A stretch of DNA of 64,000 nucleotides, taken from contig JAXMCE010000005.1 in assembly GCA_046349515.1 (NCBI GenBank), forward strand, positions 124,001 through 188,000, read 5' to 3'. This document shows positions 53,382 through 62,228 of the stretch, one piece after another. The stretch is from JBGPGW01 sp046349515. GTDB taxonomy: Bacteria; Pseudomonadota; Alphaproteobacteria; CADEGL01. The notes under the pieces are model-generated. The model had not been told where the DNA came from, did not search any database, and worked only from the letters and a program-made list of their open reading frames with translations. Each line of letters opens with the position of its first letter. Within the stretch, counting starts at the first letter, position 1. Made by a program: the position numbers and the translations under genes.

Positions 53382-54534
53382 CCGCTCGAATCCGATCGAT
53401 CTCAAGTCGTCGCTGCGCGACAGGGCACTGGCGCTCGGCTTCGATGCGATCGGCTTCGCGCCGGCCGCATTGGGCGAAGAAGCCAAGGCCGGCCTCAAGG
53501 ATTATCTCGCGCGCGGCTATCACGGCGACATGGGTTGGCTCGAAGGCGAGCGGCGCAGCGACCCGCGCACCCTGTGGCCCGCGGCGCGAACGGCCGTCGT
53601 GCTGGGGCTCAATTACGGACCGGCCGAGGAGCCGCTCGACGGTCTCGCGCGGCGCGATTGCGGGAACGTTTCGGTCTACGCCCGCGGGCGCGACTACCAC
53701 GACGTGATGAAGCGGCGCTTGAAGACGCTCGCCCGATGGCTCGCCGAGGAAGCCGGCGCCGAGGTCAAGGTGTTCGTCGATACGGCGCCGCTCATGGAGA
53801 AGCCGATCGCCATGCGCGGCGGAATCGGCTGGCAGGGCAAGCACACGAATTTGGTTTCCCGGCGGTTCGGCTCGTGGCTGTTCCTGGGCGCGGTGCTCAC
53901 GACACTCGATCTCGCGCCGGACGGAGACGAGGCGGATCATTGCGGCGAATGTCGGCGCTGTCTCGATGTTTGTCCGACGAACGCCTTCCCCGCACCTTAC
54001 CGGTTGGACGCGCGGCGGTGCATCTCCTACCTCACGATCGAGCACAAGGGGCATATCGGCCGCGAATTCCGCGCCGCGATCGGCAACCGGATCTATGGCT
54101 GCGATGACTGCCTCGCCGTCTGTCCATGGAACAAGTTCGCCTCGGCCACGCGCGAAGCGGCCTTCGCGCCGCGCTCGGAGCTCGTGGCGCCGCGTCTCGG
54201 CGAGTTGGCCCGGCTGGATGACGCCGCATTCCGGAACGTTTTCTCGGGCTCGCCGATCAAACGCATCGGACGCGACCGGTTCGTGCGCAACGTGATGATC
54301 GCGCTCGGTAACAGCCGTGACGGCAGTCTCGTGTCCGCCGCCGTCGAGCGCCTCGGCGACCCATCGCCCCTCGTGCGGGCTATGGCGGTCTGGGCACTCG
54401 GCAGACTCGTCGATGGCGCGGCGTTCGCGGCGCTTCGCGAGAAGCACGCCGCGGCCGAGCCCGATGATGCCGTGCGCACCGAGTGGGCGGAGCGGCCGTC
54501 GCGCGAGGCGCGCGGTCATCCAGCCGGCGATTGA
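53299..54534 (+). CDS. queG: Epoxyqueuosine reductase QueG
   Basis: An approximately 400-residue cobalamin- and iron-sulfur-dependent reductase. Two 4Fe-4S motifs are visible, CGECRRCLDVCPTNAF and GCDDCLAVCPWNKF, and the C-terminal part contains HEAT-like repeats (SPLVRAMAVWALGRLV). It reduces epoxyqueuosine to queuosine. The start is 53299 (overlapping queF by 83 bases) or GTG 53353 (29-base overlap); conservation begins near residue 33. Confidence 0.93.
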   Translation: MSSIKAARRPRASGSPTKVSRPTAGAANRSNPIDLKSSLRDRALALGFDAIGFAPAALGEEAKAGLKDYLARGYHGDMGWLEGERRSDPRTLWPAARTAVVLGLNYGPAEEPLDGLARRDCGNVSVYARGRDYHDVMKRRLKTLARWLAEEAGAEVKVFVDTAPLMEKPIAMRGGIGWQGKHTNLVSRRFGSWLFLGAVLTTLDLAPDGDEADHCGECRRCLDVCPTNAFPAPYRLDARRCISYLTIEHKGHIGREFRAAIGNRIYGCDDCLAVCPWNKFASATREAAFAPRSELVAPRLGELARLDDAAFRNVFSGSPIKRIGRDRFVRNVMIALGNSRDGSLVSAAVERLGDPSPLVRAMAVWALGRLVDGAAFAALREKHAAAEPDDAVRTEWAERPSREARGHPAGD

Positions 54535-54594
54535 ACCCGCGCCGCGGATCACGGACAATTCGCCGGCGGGGCACGGAACAAGAGGAGCAAGGTC

Positions 54595-55767
54595 ATGGGT
54601 CCGCTGAAAGGTCTCAAGGTCGTCGAGCTGGCCGGCATCGGCCCGGGGCCATTCTGCGCCATGCTGCTGTCCGACATGGGCGCCGAGGTCATCCGGATCG
54701 ACCGGCGCGAGCCATCCGGCCTCGGCGTGCAGCGTCCCCATCGCCTCGATCTCCTCAATCGCGGACGGCGGTCGATCGCGGTCGATCTGAAACATCCGAA
54801 GGGCGTGGACACGGTGTTGCGCCTTGCGGCGAGCGCGGATGCGCTGATCGAGCCGTTCCGTCCGAAGGTCGCCGAGCGTCTCGGCGTGGGTCCCGAGGAA
54901 TGCTGGAAGCGCAACCCGCGCCTCGTCTACGGGCGGATGACGGGCTGGGGGCAGACGGGACCGCTCGCCGAAGTCGCGGGCCATGACCTCAACTACATCG
55001 CGCTGTCGGGCGCGCTCCACGCCATTGGCCCCAAGGATGGCCGGCCCGTGCCGCCCCTGAACCTCGTCGGCGACTATGGCGGCGGCGCGCTCTACCTGGC
55101 ATTCGGCATCATGGCGGCGGTCTGGGAGGCGCAACGGTCCGGCAAGGGCCAGGTCGTCGACGTGGCGATGGTCGAGGGTGCTGCCTCGCTCGCCACAGGG
55201 TTCTGGGGGATGATGGCGGCCGGTATGTGGACCGAGACGCGCGAATCGAACATCCTCGACGGCGCCGCGCCCTTCTACGGAACCTACGAGACGAAGGACG
55301 GCAAGTACGTCTCGCTCGGCTCGATCGAAGCCAAGTTCTATACGCTCATGCTGGAGAAGCTGGGCCTCGCGGGCGAAACACTGCCGAAGCAGATGGACAA
55401 GAGCAGCTGGTCGGCATTGCGCGCGCGCGTGGCCTCCATCATCAAGACCAAGACGCGCGACGAATGGTGCCAGATCATGGAAGGCACCGACGTGTGCTTC
55501 GCGCCCGTACTCTCGTTCTCAGAGGCGCCCAACCATCCGCATAACAAGGCGCGCGGCAGCTTCGTCGAAATCGACGGAATCGTGCAACCGGCTCCCGCGC
55601 CCAAGTTCAGTCGCACCAAATCCGCCGTCCAGCGCGGGCCGGCCGAGCCCGGCGAGCATACCGAGGAAGCGTTGCGCGATTGGGGATTCAGTGCCGACGA
55701 GATCGCGGCCTTGAGCAAGGCCGGAGCCATCGGATGGCACCAGGCGCGCGCCGGCGCCGCCGATTGA
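54595..55767 (+). CDS. CaiB/BaiF-type CoA-transferase/racemase
   Basis: This 390-residue class III CoA-transferase has the N-terminal VVELAGIGPGPFCAMLLSDMGAEVI motif and the catalytic Asp in NLVGDYGGGALY. It is most like alpha-methylacyl-CoA racemases, which act by enolisation of the CoA ester. GAGCAAGG precedes the ATG. It lies near genes for amide and amino-acid hydrolysis; a joint pathway with them is inferred only from position. Confidence 0.9.
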   Translation: MGPLKGLKVVELAGIGPGPFCAMLLSDMGAEVIRIDRREPSGLGVQRPHRLDLLNRGRRSIAVDLKHPKGVDTVLRLAASADALIEPFRPKVAERLGVGPEECWKRNPRLVYGRMTGWGQTGPLAEVAGHDLNYIALSGALHAIGPKDGRPVPPLNLVGDYGGGALYLAFGIMAAVWEAQRSGKGQVVDVAMVEGAASLATGFWGMMAAGMWTETRESNILDGAAPFYGTYETKDGKYVSLGSIEAKFYTLMLEKLGLAGETLPKQMDKSSWSALRARVASIIKTKTRDEWCQIMEGTDVCFAPVLSFSEAPNHPHNKARGSFVEIDGIVQPAPAPKFSRTKSAVQRGPAEPGEHTEEALRDWGFSADEIAALSKAGAIGWHQARAGAAD

Positions 55768-55822
55768 CGACGATCACCCATCGAATCGACCGTACACCGC
55801 TCATGAATCCCAGGGGGAATGC

Positions 55823-57109
55823 ATGATCACGTCCAAGGACATCAAGATGAACCAGCACGACCGGCTTGCCTTCTCGCTCGGCGAGTACAGGCGGCGGATC
55901 GATGCGGCCTTAAAGGGCATGGAGGCCCGCGGCGTCGAAGTGCTTTTGGTGCGCACGCCGGAGAACATCGCCTACCTCACCGGCTACGTGACGCCGGGCT
56001 ACTACGGCTATCACTGTCTCATCCTCGCACTCGACCAGGCGCCGACGCTCGTCTTGCGCTATCTCGAACAGACCAATGTCTTCGAATATTCCTGGCTCAC
56101 GGATTCCGTCCCGGTGACGGATGACCGCATCCCTTACGAGGTGACGATCGACACGTTGCGGGCGCGCGGTCTCGCGAACAAGCGCATCGGCGTCGAGAAG
56201 ACGTCGTTCTTCTCGACGATCGAGGAGTACGAAGGTATTCGCGGCAAGCTGCCGGAGGCCAACTTCGTCGACGGCTCCGGCATCATCGAATGGGTAAGGG
56301 TCATCAAGTCGCCCGAGGAGCTCGCGCTCATGACGCGCTGCGCCAAGGTGCTCGACCATGGCTCGCGCGCGGGGCTTGACGCGCTCAAGGCCGGCACGAC
56401 CGAGGACATCATCGCGGCCGAGATTCACCGCGAGCTCGTGAGCCGGGGGAGCGAGTACCCCGGGCTGCCGCACTTCATCGCCTCGGGCCCGCGCATCTCG
56501 GTCACGCATGCGACCTGGGAGGGCCGCAAGATCAAGAAGGGCGATCCCGTCTTCTACGAGTTGTCGGCGACGAAGCACCGTTACTCCGCCGCCATCATGT
56601 TCACGGCGTCCGACGGCGAGCCCGATGCGATCACGCGCAAGATGGCCGACACCTCGCTCGCAGCGCTCCATGCCGGCATGGCGGCCTTGAAGCCCGGCGT
56701 GCCGTGCGAAGAAGTCGACCGCGTCGTCCACGGCGAGTGGGTCAAGTCCGGGCTCGGTGAGTACCACCGGCACCGCGCGGCCTATTCGCTCGGCATGTGC
56801 TTTCCGCCGGATTGGGGCGAGGGGCATATCCTGTCGCTCAAGAAGGGCGAGAAGCGCCTCGTCCAGAAGGACATGGTGTTTCACATGGTGCCCGGCGCCT
56901 TTATCTACCGGAAGACCGGTGCCGGATTCAGCGCCACTTTGCACGTGACCGAAGACGGCTGCCGTGCGCTTTCGACCTATCCGGGCAAGTACATCGTCAA
57001 GGGCGGCGCGCGGCCAGCGACGGCCAAGCGGATCAAGGCGAAGAAAAAGACGCCGGCACGCAAGGCGGCGAGGCGAACGGCGAAGCGCGCGGCCGGGCGC
57101 CGTCGCTGA
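55823..57109 (+). CDS. Creatinase/ectoine-hydrolase-like M24 protein with Lys/Arg-rich tail
   Basis: A 428-residue pita-bread-fold protein. N-terminal creatinase domain (LAFSLGEYRRRIDAALKGM, then LTGYVTPGYYGYHCL) and catalytic domain with HRHRAAYSLGMCFPPDWGEG. The metal-binding Asp positions of Xaa-Pro aminopeptidases are replaced (YELSATKHRYSAAI) and the late Glu is lost (FHMVPG), so it is probably a metal-free hydrolase like creatinase or ectoine hydrolase. The last about 34 residues are strongly basic (KAKKKTPARKAARRTAKRAA), which its neighbouring paralogue lacks. ATG 55823. Confidence 0.87.
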   Translation: MITSKDIKMNQHDRLAFSLGEYRRRIDAALKGMEARGVEVLLVRTPENIAYLTGYVTPGYYGYHCLILALDQAPTLVLRYLEQTNVFEYSWLTDSVPVTDDRIPYEVTIDTLRARGLANKRIGVEKTSFFSTIEEYEGIRGKLPEANFVDGSGIIEWVRVIKSPEELALMTRCAKVLDHGSRAGLDALKAGTTEDIIAAEIHRELVSRGSEYPGLPHFIASGPRISVTHATWEGRKIKKGDPVFYELSATKHRYSAAIMFTASDGEPDAITRKMADTSLAALHAGMAALKPGVPCEEVDRVVHGEWVKSGLGEYHRHRAAYSLGMCFPPDWGEGHILSLKKGEKRLVQKDMVFHMVPGAFIYRKTGAGFSATLHVTEDGCRALSTYPGKYIVKGGARPATAKRIKAKKKTPARKAARRTAKRAAGRRR

Positions 57110-57149
57110 GAGCCGCATCATCCGTGATTCGTTCCGGACGAGACGCTCC

Positions 57150-58151
57150 ATGAGAGAGCCGATCGATGTCCTTCTCGTCGGCCTCGGCGTTGTCGGCCGC
57201 GAGGCCGCCCAGGCGATCCTCGGGCGGCCGGGCTTGCGCCTCGTGGGGGCCGTGGATGCGGACCCTGCGAAGGTGGGGCGCGATCTCGGTGAAATCCTCG
57301 GCCTTTCCCGTCGTCTCGACCTGCCGGTCGCAGCGGATTTGCGCGAGGCATTGCGGCGCCTCAAGGTCGAGATCGCGGTGCACTGCGTCAACACCCTGCT
57401 CGACGAGGCGGTCGAGCAGTTGGAGCCGTTGATCGAGGCTGGCGTCGACGTCGTCTCCGTGAACGAGCAGCTTGGCAACGCCCATGCTGCCAACCCGACC
57501 TTGGCCGGCCGCATCGATCATTTGGCGCGCGCGGCCGGCGTGACCATCCTCGGGACGGGCACGACTCCGGGCTTCACGTCGGATTATCTGATTCTGGCAT
57601 TGACCGCCGCGTGCCGCGACGTGCGCCGCATTCGCTATCGCCGGACGAGCGACGTGCGGCCCTATCTCGGCGGCGTCGTCGGACGGCATTTCGGCCTCGG
57701 CCTGTCGCAAGCCGCGTTCGATCGCGGCTTGGCCAAGGGCGAGATCCTGGGCCATGTCGGATTTATCGAATCCGCCCACACGCTGGCTGCGCGGCTCGGC
57801 TGGCGCTTCGATGCCTTGGAACGCGCGGTTGTACCCCGTTACGACGCGACCGGTCGGTTCCTGGCGACTGTCACGTCGGTCCGAGGGATCGTGGCGGGTG
57901 CAGAGCGGTTGGCGCTCGAGATGATCGCGAGCGTCGACGAGACGGCAGAGCGCTCGGATCACATCGAGATTGATGCGACCCCACCGGTCGACATGACCAT
58001 CCGGCCGCAGGTGCCGAGCGTCCCCGTCACCGCCAACGCCGCCGTCAATGCCATCCCGCATGTGATGAACGCCGCGCCCGGCCTGATGACGCCCGGCGAC
58101 CTGCCCCTGGTTCACGCATTGGATTACGATGCGCGAACATTGCTGCGTTGA
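57150..58151 (+). CDS. DapB/diaminopentanoate-dehydrogenase-like NAD(P)-dependent enzyme
   Basis: A 333-residue protein with a Rossmann start VLLVGLGVVGREAA and a 'dihydrodipicolinate reductase N-terminal' pattern, then VVSVNEQLGNAH and GTGTTPGFTSDYL. It is like amino-acid or 2,4-diaminopentanoate dehydrogenases. ATG 57150 chosen; the longer frame overlaps the M24 gene. It lies between the two M24 paralogues, so it may oxidise the amino product of those hydrolases. Confidence 0.8.
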   Translation: MREPIDVLLVGLGVVGREAAQAILGRPGLRLVGAVDADPAKVGRDLGEILGLSRRLDLPVAADLREALRRLKVEIAVHCVNTLLDEAVEQLEPLIEAGVDVVSVNEQLGNAHAANPTLAGRIDHLARAAGVTILGTGTTPGFTSDYLILALTAACRDVRRIRYRRTSDVRPYLGGVVGRHFGLGLSQAAFDRGLAKGEILGHVGFIESAHTLAARLGWRFDALERAVVPRYDATGRFLATVTSVRGIVAGAERLALEMIASVDETAERSDHIEIDATPPVDMTIRPQVPSVPVTANAAVNAIPHVMNAAPGLMTPGDLPLVHALDYDARTLLR

Positions 58152-58310
58152 GGATCGCGCGATCGACGCGCGTCCATGACCCTTTTCAAGCCCGCGCCGG
58201 CCCGTTACCCTCTCGCGCCTTCCGAAGCGTAGCGGGGCCCGCGCGAATCCCATTCGCGGCCGTGTGGCGGCGAACGCACGGGATCTCTGTCACAGCTCCA
58301 GGGGGAGTCC

Positions 58311-59492
58311 ATGGCGAAGTCGTTCAAATTGAACATGGTTGAGCACCACCGGCTCAACTTCACGCCCGCCGAGTACCGCCGCCGCTACGACGTCGTGACG
58401 GCCATGATGAAGAAGGAGGGCATCGACGCCCTTCTCGTCCGCGGGCCAGAGAACATCTGCTACCTCACCGGCTACGAGACGCCAGGCTATTACGGCTACC
58501 ACTGCCTCGTCCTGCCCTTGGGCGAGCAGCCGGTCATGGTGATGCGTAGTTTCGAGTCGCTCAACGTCTACGAGTACACCTGGCTGCCCGGGTTCACCGA
58601 GATCAAGGACTACCAGGTGCCGGCGGACGTGACCGCGGACGTGCTCAAGAAGCTCAAGCTCGGCAACGCCAAGATCGGCGTCGAGAAACGCGGCTGGTTC
58701 TTCAACGTCTCCGAATTCGAGAACCTGAAGGGTCACTTCCCCAAGGCCAAAGTCGTCGATTCGACCCACATCGTCGAGGAGGCGCGCCTCATCAAGTCGG
58801 ATGAGGAGCTCGAGACGATGCGGAAGGGTGGACGCATTCTTGACCGCGCGGTGCAGGCCGGTATCGACAAGGTCGCGGGCGGCGTCACCGACAACGAAGT
58901 CGCGGCGGAAGTCGAGCGGGTGCTCACCCTGAACGGCAGCCAGTACCCCGGCTTGCCGCCGTTCATTCTTTCGGGCGCACGCACCTGCCTGCCGCACCAG
59001 ACCTGGCGGAACGAAATGATCCAGGAGGGTGATCCGGTCTATTTCGAGGTCTCGGCCAACATCAACCGCTACTCGACCGCGATCATGCGCTGCTGCAACG
59101 TGGGCGAGCCGCGCCCGACGGTGCGCAAGATGGCGGATGCGGTGATCGGCGGTCTCGAAGCGGCGATCGCCAAGATCAAGCCCGGCGTGACTTGCGAGCA
59201 GGTCGACAAGGCGGCGCGGGACGTCGTCAACAAGTCCGGGTTCGGCGAATACTTCCGGCACCGCACGGGCTACTCGATCGGTATCGCCTTCCCGCCGGAT
59301 TGGGGTGAGGGGCAGATCCTGTCCTTGAAGCCGCGCGAGACGCGGAAGCTCGAGACCAACATGACCTTCCACATGGTGCCGCTGACGCTCAAGTATCGGG
59401 ACTGCGGCATCGGGTTCAGCGCGACGGTCCGTGTCACCAAGACAGGCTGTGAGGTGTTGAACGGCCTGCCGCGGAAGCTGATCATCAAATAG
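58311..59492 (+). CDS. Creatinase/ectoine-hydrolase-like M24 protein (second copy)
   Basis: A 393-residue paralogue of the upstream M24 gene with the same domain order: FTPAEYRRRYDVVTAMMKK, LTGYETPGYYGYHCL, VYFEVSANINRYSTAI and RHRTGYSIGIAFPPDWGEG. The metal-ligand Asp and final Glu are replaced here too, while the catalytic His region is kept. The duplication with divergence suggests different amide substrates. GGGGGAG precedes the ATG. A strong terminator follows. Confidence 0.88.
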   Translation: MAKSFKLNMVEHHRLNFTPAEYRRRYDVVTAMMKKEGIDALLVRGPENICYLTGYETPGYYGYHCLVLPLGEQPVMVMRSFESLNVYEYTWLPGFTEIKDYQVPADVTADVLKKLKLGNAKIGVEKRGWFFNVSEFENLKGHFPKAKVVDSTHIVEEARLIKSDEELETMRKGGRILDRAVQAGIDKVAGGVTDNEVAAEVERVLTLNGSQYPGLPPFILSGARTCLPHQTWRNEMIQEGDPVYFEVSANINRYSTAIMRCCNVGEPRPTVRKMADAVIGGLEAAIAKIKPGVTCEQVDKAARDVVNKSGFGEYFRHRTGYSIGIAFPPDWGEGQILSLKPRETRKLETNMTFHMVPLTLKYRDCGIGFSATVRVTKTGCEVLNGLPRKLIIK

Positions 59493-59552
59493 CGCGCGGC
59501 AACCCGCGCTCCACGTCGCGGTGCGCTCCGCGTGGGGCATGATGGTGAGATG

Positions 59553-59599
59553 CGGGGCCTCGTCCACGGTTTCCTTGCGGACGGGGCCCCGTTTCGTTT
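59553..59599 (+). terminator. Rho-independent terminator after second M24 gene
   Basis: A 13-bp stem (59553-59565 with 59579-59591, one G-U pair) with a 13-base loop is followed by TTTCGTTT. It ends about 100 bases after the M24 stop and just before the amidohydrolase gene, so it separates two transcripts. Confidence 0.75.
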
Positions 59600-59626
59600 C
59601 GATGCGTGATGTGAAGGGAGGCGGCC

Positions 59627-60874
59627 ATGGCGGCATGGGAGTCACTGCGGATCAATCTTGATCGCTTGCGCTCGGACATCGAGGCGTTGTCCAAGATCGG
59701 CCGTGCGCCGGACGGCAACCTGACGCGCCATGCGTTCTCCCCCTCCTACGAGGAAGCGCGCCGGTGGCTGAAGGGGCGCATGACCGCTTCCGGCATCGCG
59801 GCGCGTGACGATGCGGCGGGCAATACCATCGGCCGCGTGGGGTCCGGCACCTCATGCGTCATGTCAGGATCGCACATCGACACGGTGCCCGATGGCGGGC
59901 CGCTCGATGGCGCCTTCGGCGTGCTCTCGGCGCTCGAATGCGCGCGGGTCATCAAGGAATCGGGGCTCAACCCGCCGCGCGGCTTCGAGGCCGTGGCTTT
60001 CGTCGATGAAGAAGGCCACTTCGTCAACTGCATGGGCTCGAAGGCCATGGTCGGCGCCCTCGAGAAGGACGACGTCATGACGGCCAAGAGCCCGACCGGC
60101 TCCGTCCTCACCGACTTCATGACACGAGCCGGCTTCGACCCCGCGCGCGCGACCGAGGCCAAGCGCAAGAAGGGTGAGATTGCGGCCTATGTCGAGCTCC
60201 ACATCGAACAGGGGCCGGTCCTCGAATCGATTCAGCGCCCCATCGGTGTGGTCGAGGGCATCGTCGGACTCATCCATTCCGACATCACGTTCTACGGCGA
60301 ACCCGATCACGCCGGGACGACGCCCATGGATTTGCGCAAGGACGCATTCACCGGCGCTTGCGAGTTCGTCTACAAGGCGCGGCGGATGGCGCTTCGTCGC
60401 GGCACGCCCCGGACACGCATCACCTACGGGATCGTCAGGTCGAAGTCCCAGGCATCGAACATCGTTCCCTACGAGATCTATCTCCGGCAGGAGATCCGCG
60501 ACACCGATCAGGCGCTGGTCAACCGGCTCGTCAAGGCCAGCTACCGCCTGGCCGAGAAGGTCGCGGCGGATTACCGCCTCACGGTCAAGTACGAGCAGGC
60601 ATCGGGCATCAAGGCGGCCCTCATGGCGCCGCACGTCCAGGACACGATCGATAACGCGGCCAAGGCGCTCGGCCTCGCGACGCACCGCATGCCTTCAGGG
60701 GCAGGACATGACGCGCAGGTGATCGCGCGCGTGGCGGACGCCGGCATGATCTTCGTGCCGAGCGAGGGCGGACGGAGCCACCGGCGCGACGAGTGGACGG
60801 ACTGGACGCTTCTCGAGCAGGGCGCCAACGTCCTTCTCCAGTCGGTCCTGCGCCTCATGCACGCGCCTGGTTGA
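59627..60874 (+). CDS. M20-family amidohydrolase (allantoate/N-carbamoyl-amino-acid hydrolase-like)
   Basis: A 415-residue di-zinc enzyme. Motifs are SGSHIDTVPDGGPLDGAFGV (His and bridging Asp), DEEGHF, VELHIEQGPVLE, EPDHAGTTPMDLRKDA and GAGHDAQ. The pattern matches allantoate amidohydrolase, beta-ureidopropionase and N-carbamoyl-L-amino-acid hydrolases, which release NH3 and CO2. It follows a terminator after the M24 genes. AGGGAGG lies before the ATG. The specific substrate is not assignable. Confidence 0.92.
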   Translation: MAAWESLRINLDRLRSDIEALSKIGRAPDGNLTRHAFSPSYEEARRWLKGRMTASGIAARDDAAGNTIGRVGSGTSCVMSGSHIDTVPDGGPLDGAFGVLSALECARVIKESGLNPPRGFEAVAFVDEEGHFVNCMGSKAMVGALEKDDVMTAKSPTGSVLTDFMTRAGFDPARATEAKRKKGEIAAYVELHIEQGPVLESIQRPIGVVEGIVGLIHSDITFYGEPDHAGTTPMDLRKDAFTGACEFVYKARRMALRRGTPRTRITYGIVRSKSQASNIVPYEIYLRQEIRDTDQALVNRLVKASYRLAEKVAADYRLTVKYEQASGIKAALMAPHVQDTIDNAAKALGLATHRMPSGAGHDAQVIARVADAGMIFVPSEGGRSHRRDEWTDWTLLEQGANVLLQSVLRLMHAPG

Positions 60875-60936
60875 GCACACCCTGTTCGGGTGAGGGCGAT
60901 CGCGGCGTCGGCGTGCTTGAGCGCGGTCGCTCTCGG

Positions 60937-61791
60937 CTAGGTCTGCAATCGCCGCCAGTCGCTGTGCGGATGGAAGCCAAGCCGCTCCCGCGCGCGTGAG
61001 ATGTCGAAGAGCGCCGAGGTCGGATTGCGCCGGTAGAGCTCGGGCTTCCTGATCTCGGGGAGATGGCCGTAATACGCGCGGACGAGGTCGAGGGTCGGCG
61101 TGTCCGAAAGCGTATTAGGCGCGCTCGCAAAGAACACCTCGTAAGGCTGGCCGTCGTGCTCGAGGGCCAGGCGGAACGCGTCCGCCACGTCTTTGGGATC
61201 GACCCAACCCCAAAGGTCGATGTTCTTGGGATCCCGGCCGCGTTCGGCGAGCGAGCCCGACACCGTCTCGGTCGCGACCAGGACCGGGCGCACGACCGCG
61301 ACGGGGAAGGCGCCGCGGCGCGCGAAGCTTTGGGCGACCCGTTCGGCGGCGAGCTTGCTGATGCCGTAGGGTTCCGCCGGGTAGCAGGGGTGATCCTCGT
61401 CAACCGGCAGGTAGCGCGGCGGCCGGCTCGGGTCGGGAATGACCACGCCCGTCGTACACTCGCTCGAGCAATGGACGACCTTGCGCACGCCCGCGTCGAG
61501 CGCTGCCTGCATCACGTGCCACGTGCCCTGGACGTTGATGCTGACGAGCTTCTCGTCCGGCAGCTTGTGGAACATGAGCGCCGCGGCCAGGTGGATGATC
61601 GCGTCCTGGCCCGCGACGGCGCGCTTGACGGAGTCGAGATCGAGCAGATCGCCCTGGATGTAGGCGACATTGGCCGCGGGCGGCCGCGAATCGAACACGG
61701 TCACCTGGCAGCGTCCGCGCAACATCTCGACGAGGTGCCGCCCGATTCGGCCACTGCCGCCCGTCACCAGGACCTTCTCGTACTGCGTCAT
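60937..61791 (-). CDS. NAD-dependent epimerase/dehydratase family protein
   Basis: A 284-residue extended SDR with VTGGSGRIGRHLVE at the start and the catalytic Tyr/Lys in PYGISKLAAERV. It resembles uronate dehydrogenases or sugar epimerases. It is the last gene of a minus-strand set with ridA (4-base overlap) and the D-amino-acid dehydrogenase, so its substrate may be a sugar-amine or amino acid derivative. Confidence 0.85.
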   Translation of the reverse strand: MTQYEKVLVTGGSGRIGRHLVEMLRGRCQVTVFDSRPPAANVAYIQGDLLDLDSVKRAVAGQDAIIHLAAALMFHKLPDEKLVSINVQGTWHVMQAALDAGVRKVVHCSSECTTGVVIPDPSRPPRYLPVDEDHPCYPAEPYGISKLAAERVAQSFARRGAFPVAVVRPVLVATETVSGSLAERGRDPKNIDLWGWVDPKDVADAFRLALEHDGQPYEVFFASAPNTLSDTPTLDLVRAYYGHLPEIRKPELYRRNPTSALFDISRARERLGFHPHSDWRRLQT

Positions 61792-62216
61792 CGCCGTCTC
61801 TCCCGCTCCATATCCATCGGTTGCTCAGGCTTGCGCATGCGCGCGATGAAGTCGATCTCGATCTTTGTCCCGCCAAGGAGGCTCGCTACCCCGACCGTGG
61901 TGCGCGCCGGTAGCTGGCCCGGCGGGAAGAACGACGCGAACACCTTGTTCATCCGCTCGAACTCGGAGAGGTCGGTCATGAAAACACGTGCCTGCACGAC
62001 ATCGGCGAAGCCAAGGCCGATCGAACGGAGTGCGGCGCCGAGAAGCTCCATGCATGTCCGCGTCTCCGCCTCGATGTCGCCGAGCGTGTAGCGCCCGTCC
62101 GCGCGGTCGGCCGCGAGCTGACCGGCGAGGAAGGCGTAGTCGCCGTCGAACACGACGTGATTGTAGGCAGTCGCCGTCTTCGATTCGGGGATGTTGTGGC
62201 GGCCGATCTGGGACAT
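61788..62216 (-). CDS. RidA-family imine/enamine deaminase
   Basis: A 142-residue YjgF/RidA protein. The catalytic Arg is in PARTTVGVASL and the Glu in KIEIDFIA, as in active RidA; GQLAADRADG is the family start of the pocket. It hydrolyses reactive imines made by amino-acid oxidases or dehydratases. Neighbours are a D-arginine-dehydrogenase-like flavoenzyme (12 bases upstream) and an epimerase, so it likely removes the imine made by the flavoenzyme. Confidence 0.92.
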   Translation of the reverse strand: MSQIGRHNIPESKTATAYNHVVFDGDYAFLAGQLAADRADGRYTLGDIEAETRTCMELLGAALRSIGLGFADVVQARVFMTDLSEFERMNKVFASFFPPGQLPARTTVGVASLLGGTKIEIDFIARMRKPEQPMDMERERRR

Positions 62217-62228
62217 GGGAGCGAACTC

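Noticed and set aside
53254..55134. A 626-codon minus-strand open frame across queG and the CoA-transferase
   Set aside because: Antisense to well-supported genes, Arg-rich and low in conserved motifs.
58154..58165. Palindrome GATCGCGCGATC after the dehydrogenase gene
   Set aside because: A short GC-rich palindrome of this kind is common in such a genome; no regulatory context.
60878..60892. Short CACCC/GGGTG hairpin after the M20 hydrolase
   Set aside because: Only 5 bp and no T tract; not a convincing terminator.
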